7,567 nucleotides of DNA from Shuttleworthia sp045545575 (GCA_045545575.1 JAZQBE010000035.1:1-7567); one strand, 5' to 3'; positions 1-7,037 are shown, counted from the stretch's first letter. Numbers and translations: made by a program. Notes: generated by a model not told the origin, from the letters alone.

Positions 1-1130
1 AGGAAAAGCTCACCGAGCGTTTGGCTGTGCGTCCCACCTCCGAGACCCTGTTCTGCGACCACTATAAAAAGGTCATCAACACCTACCGCGACCTGCCCAA
101 GCTCTATAACCAGTGGTGCAGCGTTGTCCGCTGGGAAAAAACCACACGTCCGTTCCTGCGCACCTCCGAATTTCTCTGGCAGGAAGGACACACCATGCAT
201 GCAACCGCCGAGGAGGCGCAGGAGGAAACCCTGAAGATGCTGCATGTTTACAATGATTTTTACAAGGAAACCCTCGCGATTCCCGCTGTAATCGGCAGAA
301 AAACCGAGAAGGAAAAGTTTGCGGGCGCGGAGGCGACCTATACCATTGAGCCGATGATGCACAACGGCGTTGCCCTTCAGGGCGGCACCTCGCATTACTT
401 CGGAGACGGCTTTGCCAAAAGCTTCGGCATTACCTACACCGGAAAGGACAACAAGCTGCACTTCCCGCACCAGACCTCATGGGGTACCTCTACCCGCATG
501 ATCGGCGCGCTGATCATGGTGCACGGCGACGATTCCGGCCTGGTGCTTCCGCCCGCCATCGCGCCGACGCAGGTCGTCGTCATTCCGATCGCCGCCCACA
601 AGCCCGGCGTGACAGAAACGGCCCAGAGCCTGTACGAGCGCCTGCGCGACCGCTTCGCCGCGAAGATCGACCTCACCGACAAATCGCCGGGATTCAAGTT
701 CGCGGAAGCCGAGATGCGCGGCATTCCGGTGCGCGTCGAAATCGGCCCGAAGGACATCGAAGAAAACAAAGCCGTCCTCGTGCGCCGCGATACCCGCGAA
801 AAGATCGAAGTATCGCTGGATGAACTGGAAGAAAAAGTCGGCGAGCTGCTCGCGCAGATCCAGAAGGACATGCTTGAGCGCGCCCGCGACTTCCGCGACA
901 CCCACACCTACACGGCAACCACCTACGCCGAGTTCGAAGACATCATCGAAAACAAGCCCGGCTTCATCAAGGCCATGTGGTGCGGCGAGCAGGCCTGCGA
1001 AGACAAGATCAAAGAAGAGCACTCCGCCACCAGCCGGTGCATGCCGTTCGAGCAGGAAACGCTCTCCGATGTCTGCGTCTGCTGCGGAAAGCCCGCCCAC
1101 AAGCTGGTCTACTGGGGCAAAGCCTACTAA
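1..1130 (+). CDS. proS: Prolyl-tRNA synthetase, archaeal/eukaryotic-type short form (5' truncated by window edge)
   Basis: This cytoplasmic enzyme charges tRNA-Pro with proline using ATP. The reading frame is open to the left edge (first full codon at 3), so about 375 C-terminal residues are visible. The short form of the family is about 480 residues, so roughly 100 N-terminal residues lie outside. Visible class II signatures are LAVRPTSET at the start, the motif 2 stretch LRTSEFLWQEGHTMHAT, and the motif 3 stretch GTSTRMIGALIMVHGDDSGL. An anticodon-binding domain follows. The last 50 residues form the Cys-rich zinc-binding tail of this type (WCGEQAC, then SRC and CVCCGK) ending in the typical C-terminal Tyr. 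There is no sign of the INS editing insertion found in E. coli-type enzymes, as expected for this form. The gene ends at TAA 1128-1130 and is followed at once by a terminator. Identification is secure; the true start is not visible. Confidence 0.97.
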   Translation, partial: EKLTERLAVRPTSETLFCDHYKKVINTYRDLPKLYNQWCSVVRWEKTTRPFLRTSEFLWQEGHTMHATAEEAQEETLKMLHVYNDFYKETLAIPAVIGRKTEKEKFAGAEATYTIEPMMHNGVALQGGTSHYFGDGFAKSFGITYTGKDNKLHFPHQTSWGTSTRMIGALIMVHGDDSGLVLPPAIAPTQVVVIPIAAHKPGVTETAQSLYERLRDRFAAKIDLTDKSPGFKFAEAEMRGIPVRVEIGPKDIEENKAVLVRRDTREKIEVSLDELEEKVGELLAQIQKDMLERARDFRDTHTYTATTYAEFEDIIENKPGFIKAMWCGEQACEDKIKEEHSATSRCMPFEQETLSDVCVCCGKPAHKLVYWGKAY

Positions 1131-1139
1131 AACAAAAGC

Positions 1140-1175
1140 CGCGGCAAAAGCATCGCCTTTTGCCGCGTTCTTTTT
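1140..1175 (+). terminator. Intrinsic terminator of proS
   Basis: An 11-bp perfect stem (CGCGGCAAAAG at 1140-1150 with CTTTTGCCGCG at 1157-1167) closes a 6-base loop and is followed by TTCTTTTTAT. It lies 9 bases after the proS stop codon, so it should end proS transcription before the cca gene. Confidence 0.93.
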
Positions 1176-1187
1176 ATCCGTTATATT
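1159..1187 (+). promoter_or_regulatory. Possible weak promoter for cca
   Basis: TATATT at 1182-1187 resembles a -10 box (5 of 6). The hexamer 17 bases upstream (TTTGCC, 1159-1164) is a poor -35 and lies inside the proS terminator stem. A promoter is expected here because the terminator separates the two genes, but the sequence support is thin. Two small overlapping dyads follow (ACCGT/ACGGT at 1193-1205 and CTGAC/GTCAG at 1198-1213) in the short leader. Confidence 0.3.
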
Positions 1188-1231
1188 GTTTTACCGTCTG
1201 ACGGTTCTGTCAGCCGAACGAAGAAACTGCC

Positions 1232-2707
1232 ATGAAGATTGCACTGCCACAACCGGTCCGAAACATCATCGAAACCCTGGAATCCCGCGGATACGAAGCC
1301 TATGCCGTGGGCGGCTGCGTGCGCGATTCGATCCTGGGCAAAACGCCCCACGACTGGGATATCACCACCTCCGCGACGCCGGTCCAGATCAAGACCTGCT
1401 TTTCCCACACCATCGACACCGGCATCCAGCACGGAACGGTGACGGTGCTGCAGCGCAAAGAAACGGTCCTTGCCGACCCCGCGCCGGGCGAAAGCCCGCT
1501 CTGGGACGCCTTCGAAGTGACCACCTACCGCATCGACGGCAGCTATGCCGACGGACGCCATCCCGATTCCGTCACCTTCACCCCGCTCCTGTCGGAGGAC
1601 TTAAAGCGCCGCGACTTTACGATCAACGCCATGGCCTACAGCGACCGCGGCGGACTGGTCGATCTCTTCGGCGGGCAGGAAGACCTGCGCACCCTGACCA
1701 TCCGCTGTGTCGGCGACCCGGCGGAACGTTTTTCGGAGGACGCGCTTCGAATGATGCGTGCGGTGCGCTTTGCCGCGCAGCTGGACGCCGTCCTCGCGCC
1801 GGATACGGAAGCCGCCATCGCAGCCCTCGCGCCCACGCTCGCCCGGGTTTCCGCGGAGCGAATCCGCGACGAATTCTGCAAGCTGCTGACCAGCCCGCAT
1901 CCCGAACGCCTGCGGGATCTGTACCGACTGGGTCTGACCCGCGTTTTTCTGCCGGAATGGAACGCCCTGTGCGTCACGCCCCAGAACACACCGCACCACA
2001 TGTACGACGTCGGCGAGCATACCATCGCCGTTCTCGCCGCGCTCGCGGACGGCTCGACCGACCGCTGCTGGGAAGACGCCGGAATCAACGACTACCCTCT
2101 TCGCCGCTCCGAACGGGACGAGCTGCTGCTGCGCCTTTCCGCCGTCCTGCACGACATCTCCAAGCCGGAATGCCGCACGACCGACGAATTCGGCGTGGAT
2201 CATTTCCACGGACATCCCGTGCGCGGCGCCGAGGTCTCCCGCGGGATCCTGCACCGGCTGCGTCTCGACAACGACGCCGTGTCCCGCGTCACCGGTCTGG
2301 TCCGCTGGCACGACGAACGCCCGAAGACGGCCCACGCCGTCCGCCGGCTCGCCTCAAAAATGTCCCCGGAGGATTTTGTCCTGCTGCAGCAGCTGCGCAT
2401 GGCCGACGTCCTCGGACAGAGCCGCTGGCGGCGCGCAGAAAAGATCGAACTGATCACGGACAACTGGAACGTCTATGCCGACATCCGCCGGAAAAACCAG
2501 GCGCTGTCCGTCCGCGACCTCGCCGTGAACGGGCGGGATCTTTTAGACATCGGCATCCCGGCCGGACCGCGGATCGGAGAAACCCTCTTTGAACTGCTCG
2601 AGCTAGTGCTCGAGCAGCCCGAAATGAATAACCGTGAAGCCCTGCTGAACGCCGCAGCCAGCTTTATTCAAAACTGCCGTACTTCGCAGCCGCTTCCTCC
2701 ACGCTGA
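1232..2707 (+). CDS. cca: CCA tRNA nucleotidyltransferase with HD domain
   Basis: This 491-residue class II nucleotidyltransferase most likely adds or repairs the 3' CCA of tRNAs from CTP and ATP. The N-terminal catalytic head has the GGCVRD motif (residues 27-32) and the metal-binding pair D41-W-D43. The basic motif RRDFTINAMAY is at 126-136 and the neck motif EDALRMMRAVRF at 169-180, followed by ERIRDEFCKLL at 209-219. An HD phosphohydrolase-like region follows (H263, H307-D308, H326, H328). The C-terminal block RDLAVNGRDLLDIGIPAGP (428-446) is typical of bacterial CCA enzymes. ATG 1232 is the only sensible start: an in-frame stop lies at 1199-1201 and the family N-terminus aligns, although the ribosome binding site is weak. 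Compared with typical members there appear to be extra residues around 75-93 before the EVTTYR strand. A poly(A) polymerase role is possible in this superfamily. The five CCA-less tRNA genes nearby favour CCA addition. The 3' end overlaps the convergent lipoprotein gene by 44 bases. Confidence 0.93.
   Translation: MKIALPQPVRNIIETLESRGYEAYAVGGCVRDSILGKTPHDWDITTSATPVQIKTCFSHTIDTGIQHGTVTVLQRKETVLADPAPGESPLWDAFEVTTYRIDGSYADGRHPDSVTFTPLLSEDLKRRDFTINAMAYSDRGGLVDLFGGQEDLRTLTIRCVGDPAERFSEDALRMMRAVRFAAQLDAVLAPDTEAAIAALAPTLARVSAERIRDEFCKLLTSPHPERLRDLYRLGLTRVFLPEWNALCVTPQNTPHHMYDVGEHTIAVLAALADGSTDRCWEDAGINDYPLRRSERDELLLRLSAVLHDISKPECRTTDEFGVDHFHGHPVRGAEVSRGILHRLRLDNDAVSRVTGLVRWHDERPKTAHAVRRLASKMSPEDFVLLQQLRMADVLGQSRWRRAEKIELITDNWNVYADIRRKNQALSVRDLAVNGRDLLDIGIPAGPRIGETLFELLELVLEQPEMNNREALLNAAASFIQNCRTSQPLPPR
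2594..2617. repeat. Perfect inverted repeat inside the 3' end of cca
   Basis: CTGCTCGAGC (2594-2603) and GCTCGAGCAG (2608-2617) form a 10-bp perfect dyad around a 4-base loop. It encodes part of the LLELVLE segment of Cca. It also lies 46 bases beyond the stop codon of the leftward lipoprotein gene. No T-run follows on either strand, so it is not a classical terminator, but as RNA it would be a strong hairpin. Confidence 0.75.
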
Positions 2708-3953
2708 GCTCGCCCTTTCCGACCGCAAACGCCGCCAGACGGAGCTGCACCGTAAGCGGATCCGTGATGCCCACCGCCTCCGGCGAGATGATGCGCTCGG
2801 ACGGCACCTTGCCGAAGGCCGCGTATATCTCATCCAGGGACAGATCCGAGGTGGGGGTCACCAGACGCTTCACCGAAGCCATCTCGTTCAGCTCCTCGTT
2901 CCGGATCAGGAAACGCATGAACTCGTTCGTCATATCCAGGTTTTCGCAGTCCTTGTTCACAGAGAACTCCAGAGACGGACTGTCGATAAAGTACCCGCCT
3001 TCCTCGGTCAGCGGCATCGGCAGGAACGTGTATTTGAACGGCGTCTTCGTAAACGCCTCGGACTGGCTCTCGCGCTTCTTGGTTCCCGACACGGTATCGC
3101 CGGTGCAGATCATCATCGGCACGTCGCCCTCAAAGAAGCGCAGGATCACCTGGGTGTAATTATCTTCAATCTTGTCGCACTCGGCCAGATCGATGCAGCC
3201 GCTATCGATCAGCTGCTTCACCGCCTCCAGCGCCGGGCGCATGTACTCACCCGCCGCGGGATCGAGCGCGTTGGCCTTCGCAAGCGCTTCCGGGTTCTTC
3301 GCGAGCTCGGCCGCAAAAATCGGATAGGCCACGGTATTCATGAAGCTGCTCGACGAATTCAGGCTGAAGCCCATCATAGGATTCGCGTATCCCTTGCTGT
3401 GGAACGCTTCGCACGCGGACAGCAGCTCGCTCCACGTGCCCGGAACGGCAATGCCTTCCTTCTCAAACAGATCGCTGTTGACAAGCATGCCGTAGGTTCT
3501 CGAGAACACCGGCACCAGCATCACATGCCCTTCGGCATCCTTGTTGAGCAGACCGGGGCGGATGCAGCTCAGGTCCAGCTTGAGGGCGGCGTCCGCAAGG
3601 TCCTCCGTATGGGCAAACACCGGCGCGTACTGCTCGTTCCCGACCATCCAGGCATAGGAGAAGAAAATGTTGGGCTTGTCATTGCTTTCCAGCACCGTGC
3701 CAAGCATGTTGTTGTAGTCGTCCAGCTTCACATAGCTTAACTGCACGTTCGGATAGATCTCGTTGAAGCGGTCAAAGGATGCCTCCAGCGCCTCAAAGTT
3801 GTCATAGCTTCCGGCGACGGTGATACTGCACTCCTTGCCGGTGTCGAGTGCCGGCGCGAAACCGGCGGGGGTTTCCTCCTGCGGTTTTCCGCCGCAGGCC
3901 GCCAGCGATCCGAGCATACAGATGATCAAAATGATTCCCAACAGCTTTTTCAT
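2664..3953 (-). CDS. Extracellular solute-binding lipoprotein (ABC-type family 1), partner of a sensor kinase operon
   Basis: This 429-residue protein should be anchored to the outer face of the membrane and bind a small ligand, in the style of ABC importer binding proteins for sugars and oligosaccharides. It starts with a lipoprotein signal: two Lys, a hydrophobic stretch, and the lipobox LAAC with the acylated Cys at residue 20. A charged, flexible linker follows. The mature part shows family 1 features: a first strand SITVAGSY, the helix and strand region DRFNEIYPNVQLSYV at about 61-75, the later FFEGDVPMMICTGD at about 263-276, and a length typical of the family. The ATG overlaps the stop codon of the upstream kinase gene as ATGA, and AAGGAGG sits 7 bases before it, so translation is probably coupled. 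No permease or ATPase gene is present. Downstream is the convergent cca gene. The ligand cannot be told from sequence. A binding-protein role is well supported; whether it serves transport or signalling is inference. Confidence 0.9.
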   Translation of the reverse strand: MKKLLGIILIICMLGSLAACGGKPQEETPAGFAPALDTGKECSITVAGSYDNFEALEASFDRFNEIYPNVQLSYVKLDDYNNMLGTVLESNDKPNIFFSYAWMVGNEQYAPVFAHTEDLADAALKLDLSCIRPGLLNKDAEGHVMLVPVFSRTYGMLVNSDLFEKEGIAVPGTWSELLSACEAFHSKGYANPMMGFSLNSSSSFMNTVAYPIFAAELAKNPEALAKANALDPAAGEYMRPALEAVKQLIDSGCIDLAECDKIEDNYTQVILRFFEGDVPMMICTGDTVSGTKKRESQSEAFTKTPFKYTFLPMPLTEEGGYFIDSPSLEFSVNKDCENLDMTNEFMRFLIRNEELNEMASVKRLVTPTSDLSLDEIYAAFGKVPSERIISPEAVGITDPLTVQLRLAAFAVGKGELSVEEAAAKYGSFE

Positions 3954-6484
3954 GACCTCTCCTCCTTGATTCTGCGGATCTCCTTGATGACTAACTTCAT
4001 ATCAATCGGCTTTGCGATATGCCCGTTCATACCGGCATTCAGGCACTCTGTAACGTTTTCCGAAAACGCATCTGCCGTCATGGCGATGATCGGAAGGGTC
4101 GACGCCCAGGGATTTTCCAGGGCGCGGATGCGCTTTGTGGCCTCGAGTCCGTTCATTTCCGGCATCTGGATATCCATGAAGATCAGATCATAGCTTCCTT
4201 CCGCCGCCCGGCTCATTTTCTCCACGCAGATGCGGCCGTTTTCGGCGCGCTCCGTCGTGATCCCGAACATGCTGAGCATGGTGGATACGATCTCCCAGTT
4301 GATATCATTGTCCTCCGCAATGAGAATGTTCATTCCCTGCAGATCGGAATAGTCGTTCTCCGGCTCCACGGACTTCACCTCCGTTCCGAGGAGCGCGTTG
4401 ATTTTATCGTACAGCTTCGAACGGAACAGCGGCTTGCTGACAAAGCCGTTGGCGCCGGCATCCTTTGCCGTATCCTCGATATCCGACCAGTCATAGGCGG
4501 AGACCAGCAGGATGGGCGTATCCGCCCCCACATCCGAGCGGATCCGGCGAATGGTCTCGACGCCGTCGAGGTCCGGCATCTTCCAGTCCAGGATCACGAC
4601 GCTGTAGTCCCGTCCGCTCTGATGCCGCTCGCCGATCAATCGCAGCGCCTCCTGCCCGCTGCTCGCGCGGTCGGCCGTCACGCCAAGGGACGCCAGCGTA
4701 TCCACGGCCGTCTCCAGAAGGATCTCGTCGTCATCGACAATCAGCACATCCATCGGATCCAGCACCATCTCCTCCCTCTGCCGGTCGGCAACAGGAAGAT
4801 CCAGCGTCACGGTGAAGGTCGTGCCCTTCCCCGGTTCACTCTCGCAGTCGATGGTGCCCTCCATCAGATCCACCATCTGCTTCGTGATGGCCAGTCCGAG
4901 ACCGGTTCCCTGAATGCTGTTCACCCGGCTGTCGGTCTGGCGCGAGAACGCCTGGTACATATTGGCCATAAACTCCGGCGTCATGCCGATGCCCGTATCC
5001 GCGACCCGGTAAACCAGCCGCTCGCAGCCGGATTTCGGACTCTCCTCTTCCCGGATGTCCACGCTGACCCGGCCGCCCGGTTCCGTGTACTTGATGGCAT
5101 TGGACAGAATGTTGATATAAATCTGATTCAGCCGAAGCTGGTCGGCGTAGAAATACTCTTTGTCGATCTGTCCGGTGCGGAAATTGAACGTGATATTCTT
5201 TTCCTTGATCATCGGCTGGGAAAGGTTCACAAGGTTTTCCACCGTCTCGACGATGGAGAACGTCAGCGGGCTGAGGTTCAGTTTTCCGCTCTCGACCTTG
5301 GAAATGTCGAGAATGTCGTTGATCAGGGTCAGCAGATGATTGCCGGCCATGGAGATCTTGCGCAGACTCTCGCCCACCGATTCCGTGTCTCCGAGATTCC
5401 GCTCCGCGATCGCCGTCAGGCCGATGATGGCTTTCATCGGCGTGCGGATGGCATGGGACACCGTCGAGAGGAAATCGGTTTTTGCCCGGCTCGCCGCCGC
5501 CGCTTCCGTGGCCGCCTGCTGAAGCTTCTGGTTGAAAACAATCATCACGGCAAGATCAAAGATAAACAGAATCAAAAGCCCCGCGGAAACGAAGCCGATC
5601 AGCATCCAGTTCTGGGTATTGACGTTCAGGTCCTTCACCGGCATCAGGTTCAGCAGTGTCCAGCCGCCCGCCGCCTCCACCGGCGTGTAGGCCAGGATAC
5701 ACTTCTCCCCCCGGGAATTGAACATGGTAAAGGAGCCGGTGGTCGACGTAACTGTTTCAAAGATCTGCTTCGCAGCGGATGCGTCCGCGGCATTGTAGGA
5801 TCTGTAAAACTCAAAGAAACTGGAGTTTTTAAAAGAATGCCCCTTGATGATATAATTGCCGTCCGCGTCGATCATGGAAAGCTCGGCGGTTTCAAACTCT
5901 TCATGGGGGAAAATCCATTTCTGCTCCAGCTCCTCCATCGGCAGCACACGCATCAGGACGGCGTTTTTGGTATCGCCGGTTTCGGGATCAAGCAGTGAAA
6001 TATGATTGCAGAACGCCAGAGACTGCTCGCCGTTCACCGGATTCGTATAGGCGCGGGAAATGTTGATGGCTTCCCCGATGTCGTGAATCCAGCCCAGATC
6101 CTTTAACAGATCTGTCCGCGCGTAAGAAACAGAATGATCGTCGGGATCATCGAGATGCGGTCTCGTCGAGAGACCGGACAGCGTATCCTGATATACGATA
6201 TGCGCCGAAACCGTCGGCAGTACATGGGAGACCCGGATAAAGGAAATCGCTTCCTCGATGGTCATGTCCCTGCTGTTGATATAGTGCGCCCACACGTCGC
6301 AGATGCGCTGCTCGCCCTCCAGATAATTCTCCGTGACGTGCTCCATGGTAATGGTCGTGTTTTCATAATGCTCGATCTGCCGCTGGGTCATGTTCGTGGA
6401 CGCAGAGTGGGAGTAAAGGGCCACGAAAGTCAGCAGCGCGATCATAATCAGCACGTTGACAATAATGATCCAGGTTTTCTTCAT
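3950..6484 (-). CDS. Membrane hybrid sensor histidine kinase with two receiver domains
   Basis: This 844-residue protein should sense an extracellular signal and pass phosphate through internal receivers. Residues 5-24 form transmembrane segment 1. Residues 25-292 are an extracellular sensor region that looks like a double Cache domain (it ends in GGWTLLNLMPVKDL). Residues 293-318 form segment 2, followed by a short helical linker without a clear HAMP domain. The dimerisation helix carries His344 in SHAIRTPMKAI. The ATPase domain has an intact N-box (NILSNAIKYT, 458-467), G1 (DTGIG, 496-500) and G2 (GTGLGL, 526-531). Receiver 1 (about 578-698) has D584-D586, phospho-acceptor D633, S662 and K684. 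Receiver 2 (about 718-840) has E724-D725, D771, T803 and K825. No HPt domain or DNA-binding domain follows. The H-box is odd: Ala345 replaces the usual acidic residue and Lys351 the usual Asn. The ATG at 6484 has GGGGAGAGGG 8 bases upstream. An ATG 24 codons earlier (6556) almost coincides with the predicted transcript start and has no ribosome binding site, so it was rejected. Confidence 0.93.
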   Translation of the reverse strand: MKKTWIIIVNVLIMIALLTFVALYSHSASTNMTQRQIEHYENTTITMEHVTENYLEGEQRICDVWAHYINSRDMTIEEAISFIRVSHVLPTVSAHIVYQDTLSGLSTRPHLDDPDDHSVSYARTDLLKDLGWIHDIGEAINISRAYTNPVNGEQSLAFCNHISLLDPETGDTKNAVLMRVLPMEELEQKWIFPHEEFETAELSMIDADGNYIIKGHSFKNSSFFEFYRSYNAADASAAKQIFETVTSTTGSFTMFNSRGEKCILAYTPVEAAGGWTLLNLMPVKDLNVNTQNWMLIGFVSAGLLILFIFDLAVMIVFNQKLQQAATEAAAASRAKTDFLSTVSHAIRTPMKAIIGLTAIAERNLGDTESVGESLRKISMAGNHLLTLINDILDISKVESGKLNLSPLTFSIVETVENLVNLSQPMIKEKNITFNFRTGQIDKEYFYADQLRLNQIYINILSNAIKYTEPGGRVSVDIREEESPKSGCERLVYRVADTGIGMTPEFMANMYQAFSRQTDSRVNSIQGTGLGLAITKQMVDLMEGTIDCESEPGKGTTFTVTLDLPVADRQREEMVLDPMDVLIVDDDEILLETAVDTLASLGVTADRASSGQEALRLIGERHQSGRDYSVVILDWKMPDLDGVETIRRIRSDVGADTPILLVSAYDWSDIEDTAKDAGANGFVSKPLFRSKLYDKINALLGTEVKSVEPENDYSDLQGMNILIAEDNDINWEIVSTMLSMFGITTERAENGRICVEKMSRAAEGSYDLIFMDIQMPEMNGLEATKRIRALENPWASTLPIIAMTADAFSENVTECLNAGMNGHIAKPIDMKLVIKEIRRIKEERS
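3961..3967 (-). promoter_or_regulatory. Shine-Dalgarno of the lipoprotein gene, inside the kinase gene
   Basis: On the minus strand AAGGAGG lies within the last codons of the kinase gene, 7 bases before the lipoprotein ATG. It supports efficient coupled or independent initiation and fixes the start at 3953. Confidence 0.85.
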
Positions 6485-6492
6485 AGCGCGTT

Positions 6493-6502
6493 CCCTCTCC
6501 CC
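6493..6502 (-). promoter_or_regulatory. Shine-Dalgarno deciding the kinase start
   Basis: GGGGAGAGGG on the minus strand lies 8 bases before the ATG at 6484. The alternative in-frame ATG at 6556 has no such site. The chosen start also places the hydrophobic segment directly after MKKTW, as expected for a membrane signal anchor. Confidence 0.8.
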
Positions 6503-6564
6503 GCAGATTCCATACCACGCGAACCGGCCGTTTTCCTGTAGCAGAAATATCCGCATTATGTAGT

Positions 6565-6573
6565 ATTATACCA
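6565..6573 (-). promoter_or_regulatory. Extended -10 promoter of the kinase-lipoprotein operon
   Basis: The minus strand reads TGGTATAAT: a perfect TATAAT (6570-6565) preceded by the extended -10 TG. The hexamer at the normal -35 distance (ATAGAA, 6593-6588) is poor, which fits an extended -10 or activator-dependent promoter. A perfect TTGACA lies at 6614-6609 but is 38 bases from the -10, too far to pair with it. Predicted transcription start is near 6558, giving a leader of about 74 bases before the ATG at 6484. Confidence 0.7.
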
Positions 6574-6628
6574 TTAAGCCGCCGCGTTTCTATAGTCTTC
6601 GTGTAAACTGTCAAAAAACATCTGCGCC

Positions 6629-6642
6629 GAATGCGCGCATTC
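6629..6642. promoter_or_regulatory. Perfect 14-base palindrome upstream of the kinase promoter
   Basis: GAATGCGCGCATTC is a perfect dyad about 56 bases upstream of the -10 box, between the tRNA terminator and the promoter. A second outer dyad, ATCTGC (6620-6625) with GCAGAT (6648-6653), is centred within one base of it. It could be a regulator binding site for the operon; no regulator is identified. Confidence 0.45.
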
Positions 6643-6656
6643 ACCATGCAGATTGC

Positions 6657-6693
6657 AAAAAAAAGCACCAACCGAACGGTCAGTGCTTTTTTT
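6657..6693 (-). terminator. Intrinsic terminator of the rRNA-tRNA operon
   Basis: On the minus strand a stem of about 9 bp (GCACTGACC with GGTTGGTGC, including two G-U pairs) closes a GTTC loop at 6686-6665 and is followed by eight T residues (6664-6657). It starts 10 bases after the tRNA-Phe 3' end. The flanking A-run and T-run make it look bidirectional, but the plus-strand version has two mismatches, so the minus orientation is the functional one. Confidence 0.92.
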
Positions 6694-6695
6694 CG

Positions 6696-6768
<73 letters not shown>

Positions 6769-6845
6769 TGGTTGCGGGGGAAGGATTTGAACCTACGACC
6801 TCCGGGTTATGAGCCCGACGAGCTTCCAGACTGCTCTACCCCGCG
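6769..6845 (-). tRNA. Initiator tRNA-fMet (anticodon CAT), CCA encoded
   Basis: This 77-base gene includes an encoded CCA (6771-6769). Initiator hallmarks are visible: a C1-A72 mismatch at the acceptor end (CGCGGGG opposite CCCCGCA) and three G-C pairs next to the anticodon loop (GGG CTCATAA CCC). The T stem GTAGG/CCTTC has a U50-U64 mismatch. It is the only tRNA in this array with a genomically encoded CCA. Confidence 0.97.
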
Positions 6846-6873
6846 ATGTTATATAAATTTGCCTTTCGGCAAC

Positions 6874-6955
6874 TGGGTGGTGGTGGATTCGAACCACCGA
6901 AGCAATGTGCAGCAGATTTACAGTCTGTCCCCTTTGGCCACTCGGGAAACCACCC
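6874..6955 (-). tRNA. tRNA-Tyr (anticodon GTA)
   Basis: This 82-base class II tRNA has a long variable arm. The acceptor stem is GGGTGGT/ACCACCC with discriminator A. The anticodon loop is CTGTAAA and the T arm is GGTGG TTCGAAT CCACC. CCA is not encoded. The base pair at the top of the anticodon stem (A27-C43) appears mismatched. Confidence 0.96.
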
Positions 6956-6964
6956 ATATTATGA

Positions 6965-7037
6965 AGCCGATGATCGGACTCGAACCGATAACCTGCTGAT
7001 TACAAATCAGCTGCTCTGCCAATTGAGCCACATCGGC
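6965..7037 (-). tRNA. tRNA-Thr (anticodon TGT)
   Basis: This 73-base gene has acceptor stem GCCGATG/CATCGGC with discriminator T. The anticodon stem-loop is GCTGA TTTGTAA TCAGC and the T loop is TTCGAGT. CCA is not encoded. It lies 9 bases upstream of tRNA-Tyr in the same transcript. Confidence 0.97.

Noticed and set aside
820..2592. 590-residue plus-strand ORF spanning the end of proS and most of cca in another frame
   Set aside because: It runs through the proS terminator, is dominated by Arg, Pro and Ala, has no recognisable domain, and covers two secure genes. It is a shadow produced by GC-rich codon bias.
4019..5998. 659-residue plus-strand ORF antisense to the kinase gene
   Set aside because: It is His- and Arg-rich with no domain signatures or ribosome binding site, and lies fully opposite well-defined kinase and receiver motifs.
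6485..6556. Upstream in-frame ATG at 6556 as the kinase start
   Set aside because: It lies within a few bases of the predicted transcription start, has no ribosome binding site, and adds a polar leader before the signal anchor. The ATG at 6484 has a strong site.
6586..6614. TTGACA at 6614-6609 as the -35 box of the kinase promoter
   Set aside because: It lies 38 bases from the TATAAT. The nearest candidate -10 at a usable distance (TATAGA at 6594-6589) would leave only 14 bases of spacing.
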